From: Pseudomonas sp. Irchel 3H7
Lineage (GTDB): Bacteria; Pseudomonadota; Gammaproteobacteria; Pseudomonadales; Pseudomonadaceae
DNA length: 64,000 nucleotides
Reading direction: 5' to 3'
NCBI RefSeq assembly: GCF_900187605.1
Contig: NZ_FYEA01000012.1
Location: 156,448 to 220,447, forward strand
Shown here in pieces: positions 1 to 8,750 of the stretch; within the stretch, counting starts at the first letter, position 1, and each line of letters begins with the position of its first letter. The position numbers were made by a program, and so were the translations under genes. Below the pieces are notes generated by a model. The model searched no databases and was not told the origin of the DNA. It saw only the letters and a list, made by a program, of their open reading frames with translations.

Positions 1-42
1 GTTATCGCCTGGTTTTTCTAGCCGGTCAGCCGCACACATACC

Positions 43-129
43 TGTAGGAGCTGCCGCAGGCTGCGATCTTTTGATCTTGCTATTGAAAAACAAAATCAAA
101 AGATCGCAGCCTGCGGCAGCTCCCACAGG
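43..129. repeat. Intergenic inverted repeat, GTAGGAGCTGCCG type
   Basis: Two arms reading GTAGGAGCTGCCGCAGGCTG and its near-complement are separated by an AT-rich centre that itself contains the inverted words ATCTTTTGAT and ATCAAAAGAT. Four further copies of this family lie in other intergenic gaps of the window (about 17.6, 20.5, 25.3 and 35.1 kb). It lies downstream of the minus-strand thioesterase gene and could fold into a long RNA hairpin. Confidence 0.85.
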
Positions 130-169
130 ATTCGTTGCGCCGAAATTAACTCAAATTGATGGCGTCTAG

Positions 170-553
170 CTACAGGACAGCGAACGTGCCTTGCGCTTTT
201 GCGACCAGTTTGTCGCCCTGCATCACGTCGGCTTCGACCACCAACGTGCGGCGGCCCGGGTGAATCACCCGCGCCGTGCACAGCACCTCACCGTCGGAAA
301 CGGCGCGGATATAGTTGATCTTGCACTCGATGGTCGCGCTCTGCTGATCAAAGCCGTGGGTGCTGGAACAGGCCAGCCCCATGGCGATGTCGACCAGACT
401 GAACAGCGCGCCACCGTGCAATTTGCCGCCGCGATTGCGCAGTTCCGGTTCCAGCACCAGGGCGACTTGCGCCACCCCGGTTTCCAGGCTGTGCAGGCGG
501 CAGCCCAACAGCTTGAAAAACGCGCTCTCGACGAGCCCGGCCGGAATCTCCAT
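170..553 (-). CDS. PaaI-family hotdog thioesterase
   Basis: This 127-residue protein has the length and layout of a single hotdog-fold acyl-CoA thioesterase of the PaaI/YbgC type. The central segment NRGGKLHGGALFSLVDIAMG carries the HGG motif and the acidic residue on the central helix that these enzymes use to hydrolyse acyl- or phenylacetyl-CoA thioesters. The acyl group cannot be told from sequence. Its ATG overlaps the tex stop codon in an ATGA junction, so the two genes are probably translated from one leftward transcript. The same thioesterase-tex order is known upstream of amgRS in P. aeruginosa. Confidence 0.85.
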   Translation of the reverse strand: MEIPAGLVESAFFKLLGCRLHSLETGVAQVALVLEPELRNRGGKLHGGALFSLVDIAMGLACSSTHGFDQQSATIECKINYIRAVSDGEVLCTARVIHPGRRTLVVEADVMQGDKLVAKAQGTFAVL

Positions 554-2877
554 CAGCGTTTCTTCAACTGCTTGGCGTTGGCGAACAGCGAGGCCATCGC
601 GTTGTTCACTGGCGCTGCGGTCGCGGTTTCCTTGCGTGGTGCGTTGTTCGAAGGCTGGCGTTGCGCCGAGCCCGGACGCGAGCCACGGGCACCGTCGATT
701 TTCTCGCCCGGGGTGTCGCCCATGCGCATCGACAGGCCAACGCGTTTGCGCGGGATGTCGACTTCCATGACCTTCACTTTCACCACGTCACCGGCCTTCA
801 CCGCTTCACGTGGATCCTTGATGAACTTCTCCGACAGCGCCGAAATGTGCACCAGACCGTCCTGATGCACGCCGATGTCGACGAATGCGCCGAACGCGGT
901 CACGTTGGTCACCACGCCTTCGAGGATCATCCCCAGTTGCAGGTCTTTCAGATCTTCGACGCCTTCCTGGAACTCGGCAGTCTTGAACTCCGGACGCGGG
1001 TCGCGGCCGGGTTTTTCCAGTTCCTGGATGATGTCGGTGACGGTTGGCAGGCCGAAGGTTTCGTCGGTGAATTTCTTCGGATCCAGACGCTTGAGGAAGC
1101 TTGCATCACCGATCAGCGAGCGGATGTCGCGGTCGGTTTCAGCGGCAATGCGCTGCACCAGCGGATAGGCTTCCGGGTGAACCGCCGACGAATCCAGCGG
1201 GTTGTCGCCGTTCATCACGCGCAAGAAACCGGCGGCCTGTTCGAAGGTTTTTTCGCCCAGACGTGCGACTTTTTTCAGCGCCGCGCGGGTTTTGAAGGCG
1301 CCGTGCTCATCGCGGTGCGTCACGATGTTCTGCGCCAGCGTCGCGTTGAGGCCGGAGATCCGCGCAAGCAGTGCTACCGAAGCAGTGTTCACATCAACGC
1401 CGACGGCGTTCACGCAATCCTCGACCACTGCGTCCAGGCCACGCGCCAGTTTCAACTGCGACACGTCGTGCTGGTATTGGCCGACACCGATGGATTTCGG
1501 ATCGATTTTCACCAGTTCTGCCAGTGGATCCTGCAGACGACGAGCGATGGATACGGCGCCACGGATCGACACGTCCAGATCCGGGAATTCCTTGGCCGCC
1601 AGTTCCGACGCCGAGTACACCGATGCACCCGCTTCGGAAACCATGACCTTGGTCATCTTCATCGCTGGATACTTTTTGATCAGCTCGATGGCCAGTTTGT
1701 CGGTTTCGCGGCTGGCGGTGCCGTTGCCGATGGCGATCAGGTCAACCGAGTGCTTGGCGCACAGGGCGGCCAGAATGGCGATGGTCTGATCCCACTTGTT
1801 GTGCGGCACGTGCGGGTAAACCGTGGCGTGATCCAGCAGCTTGCCAGTCGAGTCGACCACGGCCACTTTGCAACCGGTACGCAGGCCCGGGTCGAGACCC
1901 AGAGTCGCGCGCGGGCCTGCTGGGGCGGCCAGCAGCAAGTCGTGCAGGTTGTGGGCGAACACGTTGATCGCTTCGGTTTCGGCGCCGTCACGCAGTTCGC
2001 CGAGCAGGTCGGTTTCCAGATGCGTGTAGAGCTTGACCTTCCAGGTCCAGCGCACCACTTCGCCGAGCCATTTGTCGGCCGGGCGGTTCTGGTTCTGGAT
2101 GTTGAATTGCTGGCCGATCATGCCTTCGCACGGGTGCATGGTCCCCGGCAGTTCATCGCCGACTTTCAGCGCGGAGCTGAGGATGCCTTCGTTGCGGCCA
2201 CGGAAAATGGCGAGCGCGCGGTGCGACGGCATGCTTTTCAGCGGTTCGTCGTGTTCGAAGTAGTCGCGGAACTTGGCGCCTTCTTCTTCCTTGCCAGCGA
2301 TGACGCGGGCACTGAGGGTCGCTTCCTGCTTGAGATAGTTACGCAGTTTTTCCAGCAGGCTGGCGTCTTCGGCGAAGCGCTCCATGAGGATGTACTTGGC
2401 GCCTTCGAGGGCGGCTTTGACATCGGCCACGCCTTTTTCGGCGTCGACGAAGCGTGCGGCTTCGGTTTCCGGGTTCAGGTTCGGGTCGTTGAACAGGCCG
2501 TCCGCCAAGTCGCCGAGGCCGGCTTCCAGGGCAATCTGGCCCTTGGTGCGGCGCTTCTGCTTGTACGGCAGGTACAAGTCTTCGAGGCGGGTCTTGGTGT
2601 CGGCGAGTTTGATGTCGCGCTCGAGGGCAGGGGTGAGTTTGCCTTGCTCTTCGATGCTGGCGAGGATGCTGATGCGCCGTTCGTCGAGTTCTCGCAGGTA
2701 GCGCAGACGTTCTTCCAGATGACGCAACTGGGTGTCATCGAGGCTGCCGGTGACTTCTTTCCGGTAACGGGCGATGAAGGGAACGGTAGAGCCTTCATCG
2801 AGTAGCGCGACGGCCGCTTCGACCTGTTGTGGGCGTACACCGAGTTCCTCGGCAATGCGGCTGTTGATGCTGTCCAT
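553..2877 (-). CDS. tex: Tex transcription accessory protein (S1 RNA-binding)
   Basis: The 774-residue product matches Tex, a cytoplasmic nucleic-acid-binding protein linked to transcription and RNA turnover. Visible parts in order are an N-terminal helical domain beginning MDSINSRIAEELGVRP, a YqgF/RNase H-like domain around LGLDPGLRTGCKVAVVD, helix-hairpin-helix segments (VGVDVNTAS, ARISGLN), and a C-terminal S1 domain around GVVTNVTAFGAFVDIG. A basic, low-complexity tail ends in KQLKKR. The frame stays open further upstream to about 3084, but that extension has no family similarity, so the ATG at 2877 is taken as the start. Confidence 0.96.
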   Translation of the reverse strand: MDSINSRIAEELGVRPQQVEAAVALLDEGSTVPFIARYRKEVTGSLDDTQLRHLEERLRYLRELDERRISILASIEEQGKLTPALERDIKLADTKTRLEDLYLPYKQKRRTKGQIALEAGLGDLADGLFNDPNLNPETEAARFVDAEKGVADVKAALEGAKYILMERFAEDASLLEKLRNYLKQEATLSARVIAGKEEEGAKFRDYFEHDEPLKSMPSHRALAIFRGRNEGILSSALKVGDELPGTMHPCEGMIGQQFNIQNQNRPADKWLGEVVRWTWKVKLYTHLETDLLGELRDGAETEAINVFAHNLHDLLLAAPAGPRATLGLDPGLRTGCKVAVVDSTGKLLDHATVYPHVPHNKWDQTIAILAALCAKHSVDLIAIGNGTASRETDKLAIELIKKYPAMKMTKVMVSEAGASVYSASELAAKEFPDLDVSIRGAVSIARRLQDPLAELVKIDPKSIGVGQYQHDVSQLKLARGLDAVVEDCVNAVGVDVNTASVALLARISGLNATLAQNIVTHRDEHGAFKTRAALKKVARLGEKTFEQAAGFLRVMNGDNPLDSSAVHPEAYPLVQRIAAETDRDIRSLIGDASFLKRLDPKKFTDETFGLPTVTDIIQELEKPGRDPRPEFKTAEFQEGVEDLKDLQLGMILEGVVTNVTAFGAFVDIGVHQDGLVHISALSEKFIKDPREAVKAGDVVKVKVMEVDIPRKRVGLSMRMGDTPGEKIDGARGSRPGSAQRQPSNNAPRKETATAAPVNNAMASLFANAKQLKKR

Positions 2878-3234
2878 AAAACCACCTGACATATTGTGAA
2901 AGCAGGCTCGCAGGCACGGAAATAAAGGCCCGGAGTCTGGTTGAGCGGCTAGAAAATTGCCGCTGCCTGGGTCAAAAGGCAGCCCATTGACCCGTGAAAT
3001 CGAACAATTACTGCGCTCGGCAGGAAAAAAGCCTGCCACCTGCGGTAACGATTCAGACGTTGCCTGGCACAAAACGCCGCGCATTATAACCAGCGTTCTG
3101 TCGTTCGGGGGCGTTGCAGTCTGTAGGCATAAACCCCGGTTTTCTGGCAGTGAAGGAAAAATCTGCTAACAATGCACACGGTGCGTATAACGGCAGCTAC
3201 GCCATAATGCGCGCCGAGCTAAAAGGAGCATCCA

Positions 3235-3975
3235 ATGAGCAGCACTGCACAAACTGCTGAAGGCGAAAAAATTCTCATCGTTGACGACGATCCGGGCCTG
3301 AGCAGCCTGCTGGAGCGTTTTTTCGTCAGCAAGGGCTACCGTGCCCGCACCGTACCGAACACCGAACAGATGGATCGTTTGCTGTCGCGTGAAGTTTTCA
3401 ATCTGGTCGTCCTCGACCTGATGCTGCCCGGCGAAGACGGTCTGACCGCTTGCCGCCGTCTGCGTGGCGCGAACAACCAGATTCCGATCATCATGCTCAC
3501 CGCCAAGGGCGATGAGTTGAGCCGCATCAAGGGCCTGGAACTGGGCGCCGACGATTATCTGGCCAAGCCGTTCAACCCGGACGAACTGATGGCCCGCGTC
3601 AAAGCCGTGTTGCGTCGTCAGGCCACACCGGTACCAGGCGCACCGGGCAGTGAAGACGAAAACGTCACGTTCGGTGATTACGTCTTGTCGCTGGCCACCC
3701 GCGAACTGAAACGCGGCGACGAAGTGCACATGCTCACCACCGGTGAGTTTGCGGTACTCAAGGCTCTGGTGATGAACGCACGTCAGCCGCTGACTCGCGA
3801 CAAGTTGATGAACCTGGCCCGTGGCCGCGAGTGGGATGCCCTCGAGCGTTCCATCGATGTGCAGATTTCCCGTCTGCGCCGCATGATCGAGCCGGATCCA
3901 TCGAAGCCGCGCTACATCCAGACCGTCTGGGGCGTGGGCTACGTGTTTGTACCGGATGGCGCCGCCACCAAGTGA
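3235..3975 (+). CDS. amgR: OmpR-family response regulator AmgR
   Basis: This 246-residue regulator has an N-terminal receiver domain with the acidic pocket at D17-D19, the phospho-acceptor D61 in VVLDLMLPGEDG and the conserved lysine in YLAKPF. A C-terminal winged-helix DNA-binding domain ends at TVWGVGYVFVPDG. The kinase gene follows 113 bp downstream. The position beside tex matches P. aeruginosa amgR, where the pair responds to envelope stress and contributes to aminoglycoside tolerance. The name rests on synteny as well as sequence; ompR is the common automatic name. An AAAGGAG ribosome binding site precedes the ATG. Confidence 0.93.
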   Translation: MSSTAQTAEGEKILIVDDDPGLSSLLERFFVSKGYRARTVPNTEQMDRLLSREVFNLVVLDLMLPGEDGLTACRRLRGANNQIPIIMLTAKGDELSRIKGLELGADDYLAKPFNPDELMARVKAVLRRQATPVPGAPGSEDENVTFGDYVLSLATRELKRGDEVHMLTTGEFAVLKALVMNARQPLTRDKLMNLARGREWDALERSIDVQISRLRRMIEPDPSKPRYIQTVWGVGYVFVPDGAATK

Positions 3976-3984
3976 TCGGCGATT

Positions 3985-4073
3985 TGTAGGAGCGAGTCTG
4001 CAGGTTTTGGTCGAACGGCCAGGCCCGCAGACTCGCAATCCGCAATATGCGAGCATTGCTCGCTCCTGCAAGT
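3985..4073. repeat. Hairpin-forming intergenic repeat between amgR and amgS
   Basis: The 113-bp gap between the regulator and kinase genes is largely filled by nested inverted repeats: TAGGAGCGAG against CTCGCTCCTG at the ends, and GCGAGTCTGC against GCAGACTCGC inside. It resembles a REP-type doublet and may attenuate or stabilise the amgRS transcript. Confidence 0.7.
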
Positions 4074-4088
4074 GTGTAGCGGTTATAG

Positions 4089-5402
4089 ATGAAAACCCCT
4101 GTCTGGTTCCCCCAAAGTTTTTTCTCTCGCACCCTCTGGCTGGTGCTTATCGTCGTGCTGTTTTCCAAGGCGCTGACCCTGGTTTATCTGTTGATGAACG
4201 AGGACGTGCTGGTGGATCGCCAATACAGCCACGGCGTCGCCCTGACGCTGCGAGCCTATTGGGCTGCCGATGAAGAAAACCGCGCGAAGATCGCTGATGC
4301 CGCCACCCTGATTCGGGTCGTGGGCGCCGGTGTGCCGGAAGGCGAACAGCACTGGCCGTACAGCGAAATCTACCAGCGGCAGATGCAGGCGGAACTGGGT
4401 GCCGACACCGAAGTGCGCTTGCGCATGCATTCACCGCCAGCGTTGTGGGTGCGCGCACCGAGCCTCGGTGACGGTTGGCTCAAGGTGCCGTTGTATCCGC
4501 ACCCGTTGCGCGGCCAGAAAATCTGGAACGTGCTTGGCTGGTTCCTTGCCATTGGCTTGCTGTCGACGGCATCGGCGTGGATTTTCGTCAGCCAGCTCAA
4601 CCAGCCATTGAAACGCCTGGTCTATGCCGCCCGGCAACTCGGTCAGGGTCGCAGCGTACGTCTGCCGATCAGCGATACGCCGAGCGAGATGACCGAGGTG
4701 TATCGCGCCTTCAACCAGATGGCCGAAGACGTCGAGCAGGCCGGACGCGAGCGTGAGTTGATGTTGGCCGGTGTGTCCCATGATTTGCGCACTCCGCTGA
4801 CCCGGTTGCGGCTGTCGCTGGAGTTGATGGGCGATCGCAATGACCTGACCGACGACATGGTGCGCGACATTGAAGACATGGACGCGATTCTCGACCAGTT
4901 CCTCGCGTTCATCCGCGACGGTCGTGACGAGTCGGTGGAAGAAGTGGATCTGACTGATCTGGTGCGCGAGGTTGCAGCACCGTACAACCAGAATGAAGAG
5001 AAAGTGCGTTTGCGTCTGGAGCCGATCCAGCCGTTTCCGCTGCGTCGGGTATCGATGAAACGCTTGCTGAACAACCTGATCGGCAACGCCTTGAACCATG
5101 CCGGCGGTCACGTTGAGGTCGCCGCTTATGTGTCCGGGGACGTCAGTGCGCCGTATGTGGTGCTGAGCGTGATGGACCGAGGCGCGGGGATTGACCCTTC
5201 GGAGCTGGAGGCGATCTTCAACCCGTTTACCCGTGGTGATCGTGCGCGGGGCGGGAAGGGCACTGGCTTGGGCTTGGCGATCGTGAAGCGGATTGCTTCG
5301 ATGCATGGCGGCAATGTTGAATTGCGCAATCGGTCCGGTGGTGGACTGGAAGCGCGGGTGAGGTTGCCTTTGGGATTGTTGCTGCCGCGAGATGCTGTGT
5401 AG
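4089..5402 (+). CDS. amgS: EnvZ-type sensor histidine kinase AmgS
   Basis: The 437-residue protein has a membrane segment near residues 11-31, a periplasmic stretch of about 115 residues, and a second membrane segment around WNVLGWFLAIGLLSTASAW. A HAMP linker follows, then the H-box SHDLRTPLTRLRLSLEL with phospho-acceptor H231. The HATPase domain shows the N box (NNLIGNALNHAGG) and G boxes (DRGAGI, GKGTGLGLAIVKRI). It is the expected partner of AmgR: it autophosphorylates in response to an envelope signal and passes the phosphate to D61 of the regulator. The sensed signal cannot be read from sequence. Confidence 0.93.
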   Translation: MKTPVWFPQSFFSRTLWLVLIVVLFSKALTLVYLLMNEDVLVDRQYSHGVALTLRAYWAADEENRAKIADAATLIRVVGAGVPEGEQHWPYSEIYQRQMQAELGADTEVRLRMHSPPALWVRAPSLGDGWLKVPLYPHPLRGQKIWNVLGWFLAIGLLSTASAWIFVSQLNQPLKRLVYAARQLGQGRSVRLPISDTPSEMTEVYRAFNQMAEDVEQAGRERELMLAGVSHDLRTPLTRLRLSLELMGDRNDLTDDMVRDIEDMDAILDQFLAFIRDGRDESVEEVDLTDLVREVAAPYNQNEEKVRLRLEPIQPFPLRRVSMKRLLNNLIGNALNHAGGHVEVAAYVSGDVSAPYVVLSVMDRGAGIDPSELEAIFNPFTRGDRARGGKGTGLGLAIVKRIASMHGGNVELRNRSGGGLEARVRLPLGLLLPRDAV

Positions 5403-5406
5403 GTCA

Positions 5407-5722
5407 AAAGCCCCTCACCCCAGCCCTCTCCCAGAGGGAGAGGGAGCTGACCGAGGTGTTTTGCGTCATACATCGACCTGAAAGACTGAGTCGATTATGG
5501 ATCCGGTACAGCAAGATCAAGTCGGCGTATCTCTTAATCATCCCCCAATCGGCCCCTCTCCCAGAGGGAGAGGGAGCCGACCGAGGTGTCTGGCGTCATA
5601 CATCGACCTGAAAGACTGGGGCGATTGTGGATTCGGCACAGCAGGATCAGGTCGGCGTATCTTTTAAGCATCCCCCAATCAGTCCCCTCTCCCTTCGGGA
5701 GAGGGCTAGGGTGAGGGGCTCG
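5407..5722. repeat. Tandem CTC-rich intergenic element (two units)
   Basis: This gap holds two tandem copies of a unit of about 128 bp that begins CCCTCTCCCAGAGGGAGAGG, continues GACCGAGGTGT..GCGTCATACATCGACCTGAAAGACTG, and ends in CATCCCCCAATC. The block is bounded by CCCCTCACCC and GGGTGAGGGGC in inverted orientation. Single, more diverged copies occur at about 19.1 and 27.6 kb. No coding sequence was seen here. Confidence 0.85.
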
Positions 5723-5725
5723 CTT

Positions 5726-6631
5726 TTAGCCCTTGCCTTTGGTCCGGGTCATATTCGGCCCGCCATTCTTCTCAAGATGCTCAATGATGATCCCCGCCAC
5801 ATTCTTGCCGGTGGTGGTCTCGATCCCTTCCAGCCCCGGTGACGAATTCACTTCCATCACCAACGGCCCGTGATTGGAACGCAGGATATCCACACCCGCC
5901 ACTGCCAGGCCCATGACCTTGGCCGCGCGCAACGCGGTCATGCGTTCTTCCGGGGTGATTTTGATCAGGCTGGCGCTGCCGCCGCGATGCAGATTGGAGC
6001 GGAACTCACCCGGTTTGGCCTGACGCTTCATCGCCGCGATCACTTTGTCACCGACCACGAAGCAACGAATATCCGCACCGCCCGCTTCCTTGATGTACTC
6101 CTGAACCATGATGTTCTGCTTCAGGCCCATGAACGCCTCGATCACCGATTCTGCGGCCGTGGCGGTTTCGCACAGCACCACGCCGATGCCCTGCGTGCCT
6201 TCCAGCACCTTGATCACCAGCGGTGCGCCGTTGACCATGTCGATCAGATCGGGAATGTCATCCGGCGAGTGAGCAAAACCCGTCACCGGCAGACCGATGC
6301 CGCGCCGCGACAGCAGTTGCAGCGAACGCAGCTTGTCCCGCGAACGGGCGATGGCCACCGACTCGTTGAGCGGAAATACCCCCATCATTTCGAACTGGCG
6401 CAACACCGCGCAACCATAAAACGTCACCGACGCACCGATCCGCGGGATCACCGCATCGAAGCCTTCCAGCGGTTTGCCGCGATAGTGGATCTGCGGCTTG
6501 TGGCTGGCGATGTTCATGTAGGCGCGCAGGGTGTCGATCACTACCATTTCATGCCCGCGCTCGGTTCCGGCTTCGACCAGACGGCGGGTGGAATACAGAC
6601 GCGGGTTCCGCGACAGCACAGCGATCTTCAT
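5726..6631 (-). CDS. rimK: RimK, ribosomal protein S6 glutamate ligase
   Basis: The 301-residue protein is a full-length ATP-grasp ligase of the RimK family. It starts MKIAVLSRNPRLYSTRRLVEA and carries the ATP-grasp segments PLVIKVLEGTQGIGVVL, IMVQEYIKEAGGADIRCFVVG and the metal-binding end MEVNSSPGLEGIE. RimK adds glutamate residues to the C-terminus of ribosomal protein S6. In pseudomonads this has been linked to translation and to lifestyle switching. It is translationally coupled to the gene before it through an ATGA overlap. Confidence 0.95.
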   Translation of the reverse strand: MKIAVLSRNPRLYSTRRLVEAGTERGHEMVVIDTLRAYMNIASHKPQIHYRGKPLEGFDAVIPRIGASVTFYGCAVLRQFEMMGVFPLNESVAIARSRDKLRSLQLLSRRGIGLPVTGFAHSPDDIPDLIDMVNGAPLVIKVLEGTQGIGVVLCETATAAESVIEAFMGLKQNIMVQEYIKEAGGADIRCFVVGDKVIAAMKRQAKPGEFRSNLHRGGSASLIKITPEERMTALRAAKVMGLAVAGVDILRSNHGPLVMEVNSSPGLEGIETTTGKNVAGIIIEHLEKNGGPNMTRTKGKG

Positions 6632-7107
6632 GCAACACCTGTGGAAGAGGTAGATACCGGGAACACCGGCTTGTCTTGTACATATTTGATGCCCGGATTG
6701 ACCACCAACTGGCCATCGATCAGGGCTTTGGAACCGAGCAACAGGCGATAGCGCATGGACTTGCGGCAGGCGAGCGTGAACTCGACCGGCCAGACCCGAT
6801 CACCGAGGGCCAGGGTAGTGCTGATGACGTAGCGCACCTGCGCATGGCCGTTGGAGCTTTTGATGGTTTTGCGTGTTACCAGAGGGGCTTCGCAGCGGCG
6901 GTGGCGCAACTGCACCACCGTGCCCAGGTGCGCAGTGAATCGCACCCACTTCTCGCCGTCGCGTTCGAACGGCTCGATGTCGGTGGCATGCAGGCTGGAG
7001 GTGCTGGCGCCGGTGTCGATTTTTGCTCGCAGGCCCGCAACTCCCAAATCCGGGAGCGCCACCCACTCGCGCAGACCGACAACGGTCAAATGGTCAAATG
7101 TCTTCAA
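6628..7107 (-). CDS. rimB: Retropepsin-like RimB protein (ATP-dependent zinc protease family)
   Basis: The product belongs to the small retropepsin-like family often annotated as ATP-dependent zinc protease. It has the aspartic-protease-like signature KIDTGASTSSLHA near the N-terminus and a conserved core ending in KYVQDKPVFPVST. In Pseudomonas the gene accompanies rimK and has been called rimB, reported to counteract S6 modification; the ATGA overlap with rimK fits that. The start is uncertain. The TTG at 7107 gives 159 residues beginning at the conserved KTFDHLTVVGL; a GTG at 7167 would add 20 non-conserved residues. Confidence 0.85.
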   Translation of the reverse strand: MKTFDHLTVVGLREWVALPDLGVAGLRAKIDTGASTSSLHATDIEPFERDGEKWVRFTAHLGTVVQLRHRRCEAPLVTRKTIKSSNGHAQVRYVISTTLALGDRVWPVEFTLACRKSMRYRLLLGSKALIDGQLVVNPGIKYVQDKPVFPVSTSSTGVA

Positions 7108-7325
7108 AAAAATGCTCAACCGTGACAACCGCTTCAGCCCGCACGAGGCCGGATTCGCGGTATTCACGCAGAATAAGGGTTAAAAGGCGACAGATTTCTA
7201 CAGCCCGGATTTCCGGCCCCGGAAGCAGGCGCCGAAACGCGCGCATTGTAATCCGGGACGCGGTCATTCATGACATGAGTGAAACGGTAGTACAGTTCAT
7301 CAATATTTCAGAATGAGGAAATGCC

Positions 7326-7733
7326 ATGGCACAAAAAAGCGAAGAGGACGACAAGGTCCGTCTCGACAAGTGGCTGTGGGCCGCGCGTTTTTACAAAACC
7401 CGTGCCTTGGCCAAAGCAGCGATCGAGAGTGGCAAGGTGCATTGTCGCGGCGAGCGCTGCAAGCCTGGCAAAGAGCCACGCATCGGCGATGAGTTCGAGA
7501 TTCGTACCGGCTTTGAAGTGCGTACGGTGAAGGTCGAGGCGTTGTCGATTGTTCGACGCGGCGCACCCGAAGCGCAGACGTTGTATGCGGAGACCGAGGC
7601 GAGTATTGCCAAACGTGAAGCGGCTGCGGCAATGCGCAAGGCGGGGGCGTTGGGCGTGAGCACCGACGGCAAACCGAGCAAGAAGCAGCGGCGGGATTTG
7701 TTCAAGTTTCGCGGCAGTAGTAACGACGAATAA
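7326..7733 (+). CDS. hslR: Hsp15 ribosome-associated heat-shock protein
   Basis: The 135-residue protein starts with an S4 RNA-binding domain (VRLDKWLWAARFYKTRALAK) and ends in a basic tail (KPSKKQRRDLFKFRG). This is the architecture of Hsp15, which binds free 50S subunits carrying nascent chains and helps recycle them under heat stress. Neighbouring hslO and pckA match the conserved hslR-hslO-pckA group of gammaproteobacteria. The start is supported by a GAGGAAATGCC context. Confidence 0.95.
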   Translation: MAQKSEEDDKVRLDKWLWAARFYKTRALAKAAIESGKVHCRGERCKPGKEPRIGDEFEIRTGFEVRTVKVEALSIVRRGAPEAQTLYAETEASIAKREAAAAMRKAGALGVSTDGKPSKKQRRDLFKFRGSSNDE

Positions 7734-7747
7734 TCGCGTTGTTGCTG

Positions 7748-7811
7748 CTGGCCTCTTCGCGAGCAGGCTCACTTCCACAGGATAATGTGGGAGCAAGCCT
7801 GCTCGCGAATC
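7748..7811. repeat. REPIN (paired REP sequences)
   Basis: Two REP units in inverted orientation, TCGCGAGCAGGCTCACTTCC and GGAGCAAGCCTGCTCGCGA, are separated by a few bases. They sit in the convergent gap between hslR and the PAP2 gene. Related copies occur at about 15.55 and 37.9 kb. Confidence 0.85.
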
Positions 7812-7844
7812 GAGGGCGCAGCCCTCGCCGAAGACCGCTCGGTA

Positions 7845-8645
7845 TCAGGCGCTACGCACCACACTCATCCGCGCAACCAGCGGCAACTTGCCCAGCAACA
7901 CAAAGATCGGCGCCGTCACCTTCAGCCAGAAGTTCGAGGCGTGATATGCAAACGGCGTGTAGTAACCCCAGCCCAACGCCCACACCGCGAGTAGCACACC
8001 GCCGATGTAATCGTCCTGACCCCAATGCGCACCGGCCACCAGGCGCGGCAGCATGAACAACAGCGCCAGGCCCCAGATCGTCACGAACTGGCCGGCCGTA
8101 CGGCTGAACACGCCCATGAACAGCGCCCAGATCAACAACACCGAAGCGTGGTCACCGGGAAAGCTCTGGCTCGAGCGATCCTTCACTTCCCAGGTTTTTT
8201 CCAGATTCGGGAAGTAATCGCTGATGTGCACAGCTCCCTCAAGCATCATCGACGGGCTGCTGTGCTGCCAATCCATATGGTCGGCGAACTTGGAAAACAG
8301 TGCGCGAATCACCACCATCAATAGCAGGATCGAAAGAAAACCGAAAAAAGCCCGGCGCACGTCAATCGCCTTGAACACCCAGTCGCCCTTGATCAGCAGC
8401 GTCAGCAGGATCAAGCCCACGACGATGTCGAACGGACGCATACTTGCAATTGCCCAGATGTGGAGCCATATGGGGTTGCTGGCCAGCGGTGCATTGAGTG
8501 AGCGAAACAGCCACTCGTCGAAAATCACACACAGCGAGTTGCCCGTAGGCCATAACCAGAAAGCCAGTAGCGCTAATGGCACTATGTTGCACAGAACCAG
8601 CCGGCCGAGGTTCCACCTTGATTGGAACAAACCCGGATTGTTCAT
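7845..8645 (-). CDS. PAP2-superfamily membrane phosphatase
   Basis: This 266-residue protein is a multi-pass membrane protein with the PAP2 phosphatase motifs QSFPGDHAS and RLVAGAHWGQDDYIGG, which supply the catalytic histidines and arginine. Such enzymes remove phosphate from membrane lipids such as undecaprenyl pyrophosphate or lipid A. The spacing of motifs recalls LpxT-like lipid A phosphotransferases, but the substrate is not established. The ATG at 8645 is preceded by GGGAGG. The frame is open to 8732, but that extension is unlike a membrane-protein start. It is divergent from hslO. Confidence 0.85.
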   Translation of the reverse strand: MNNPGLFQSRWNLGRLVLCNIVPLALLAFWLWPTGNSLCVIFDEWLFRSLNAPLASNPIWLHIWAIASMRPFDIVVGLILLTLLIKGDWVFKAIDVRRAFFGFLSILLLMVVIRALFSKFADHMDWQHSSPSMMLEGAVHISDYFPNLEKTWEVKDRSSQSFPGDHASVLLIWALFMGVFSRTAGQFVTIWGLALLFMLPRLVAGAHWGQDDYIGGVLLAVWALGWGYYTPFAYHASNFWLKVTAPIFVLLGKLPLVARMSVVRSA

Positions 8646-8750
8646 AAAATGCCTCCCATGGCAGAGCAGTCGGCACCAAAAAGAGTGCCAAGAAGTGCAA
8701 ATTTTCACGTCTTGTAACCATTTTGTCACCACATTCAGATACCCAAAATT

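Noticed and set aside
661..2805. Long plus-strand open frame of 714 codons opposite tex
   Set aside because: It is antisense to a clear tex gene, has no recognisable domain, and its composition is the mirror of a GC-rich coding strand.
5403..6000. CRISPR-like array from the repeated CTC-rich units
   Set aside because: Only two units, each of about 128 bp, with no regular short repeats and spacers and no cas genes.
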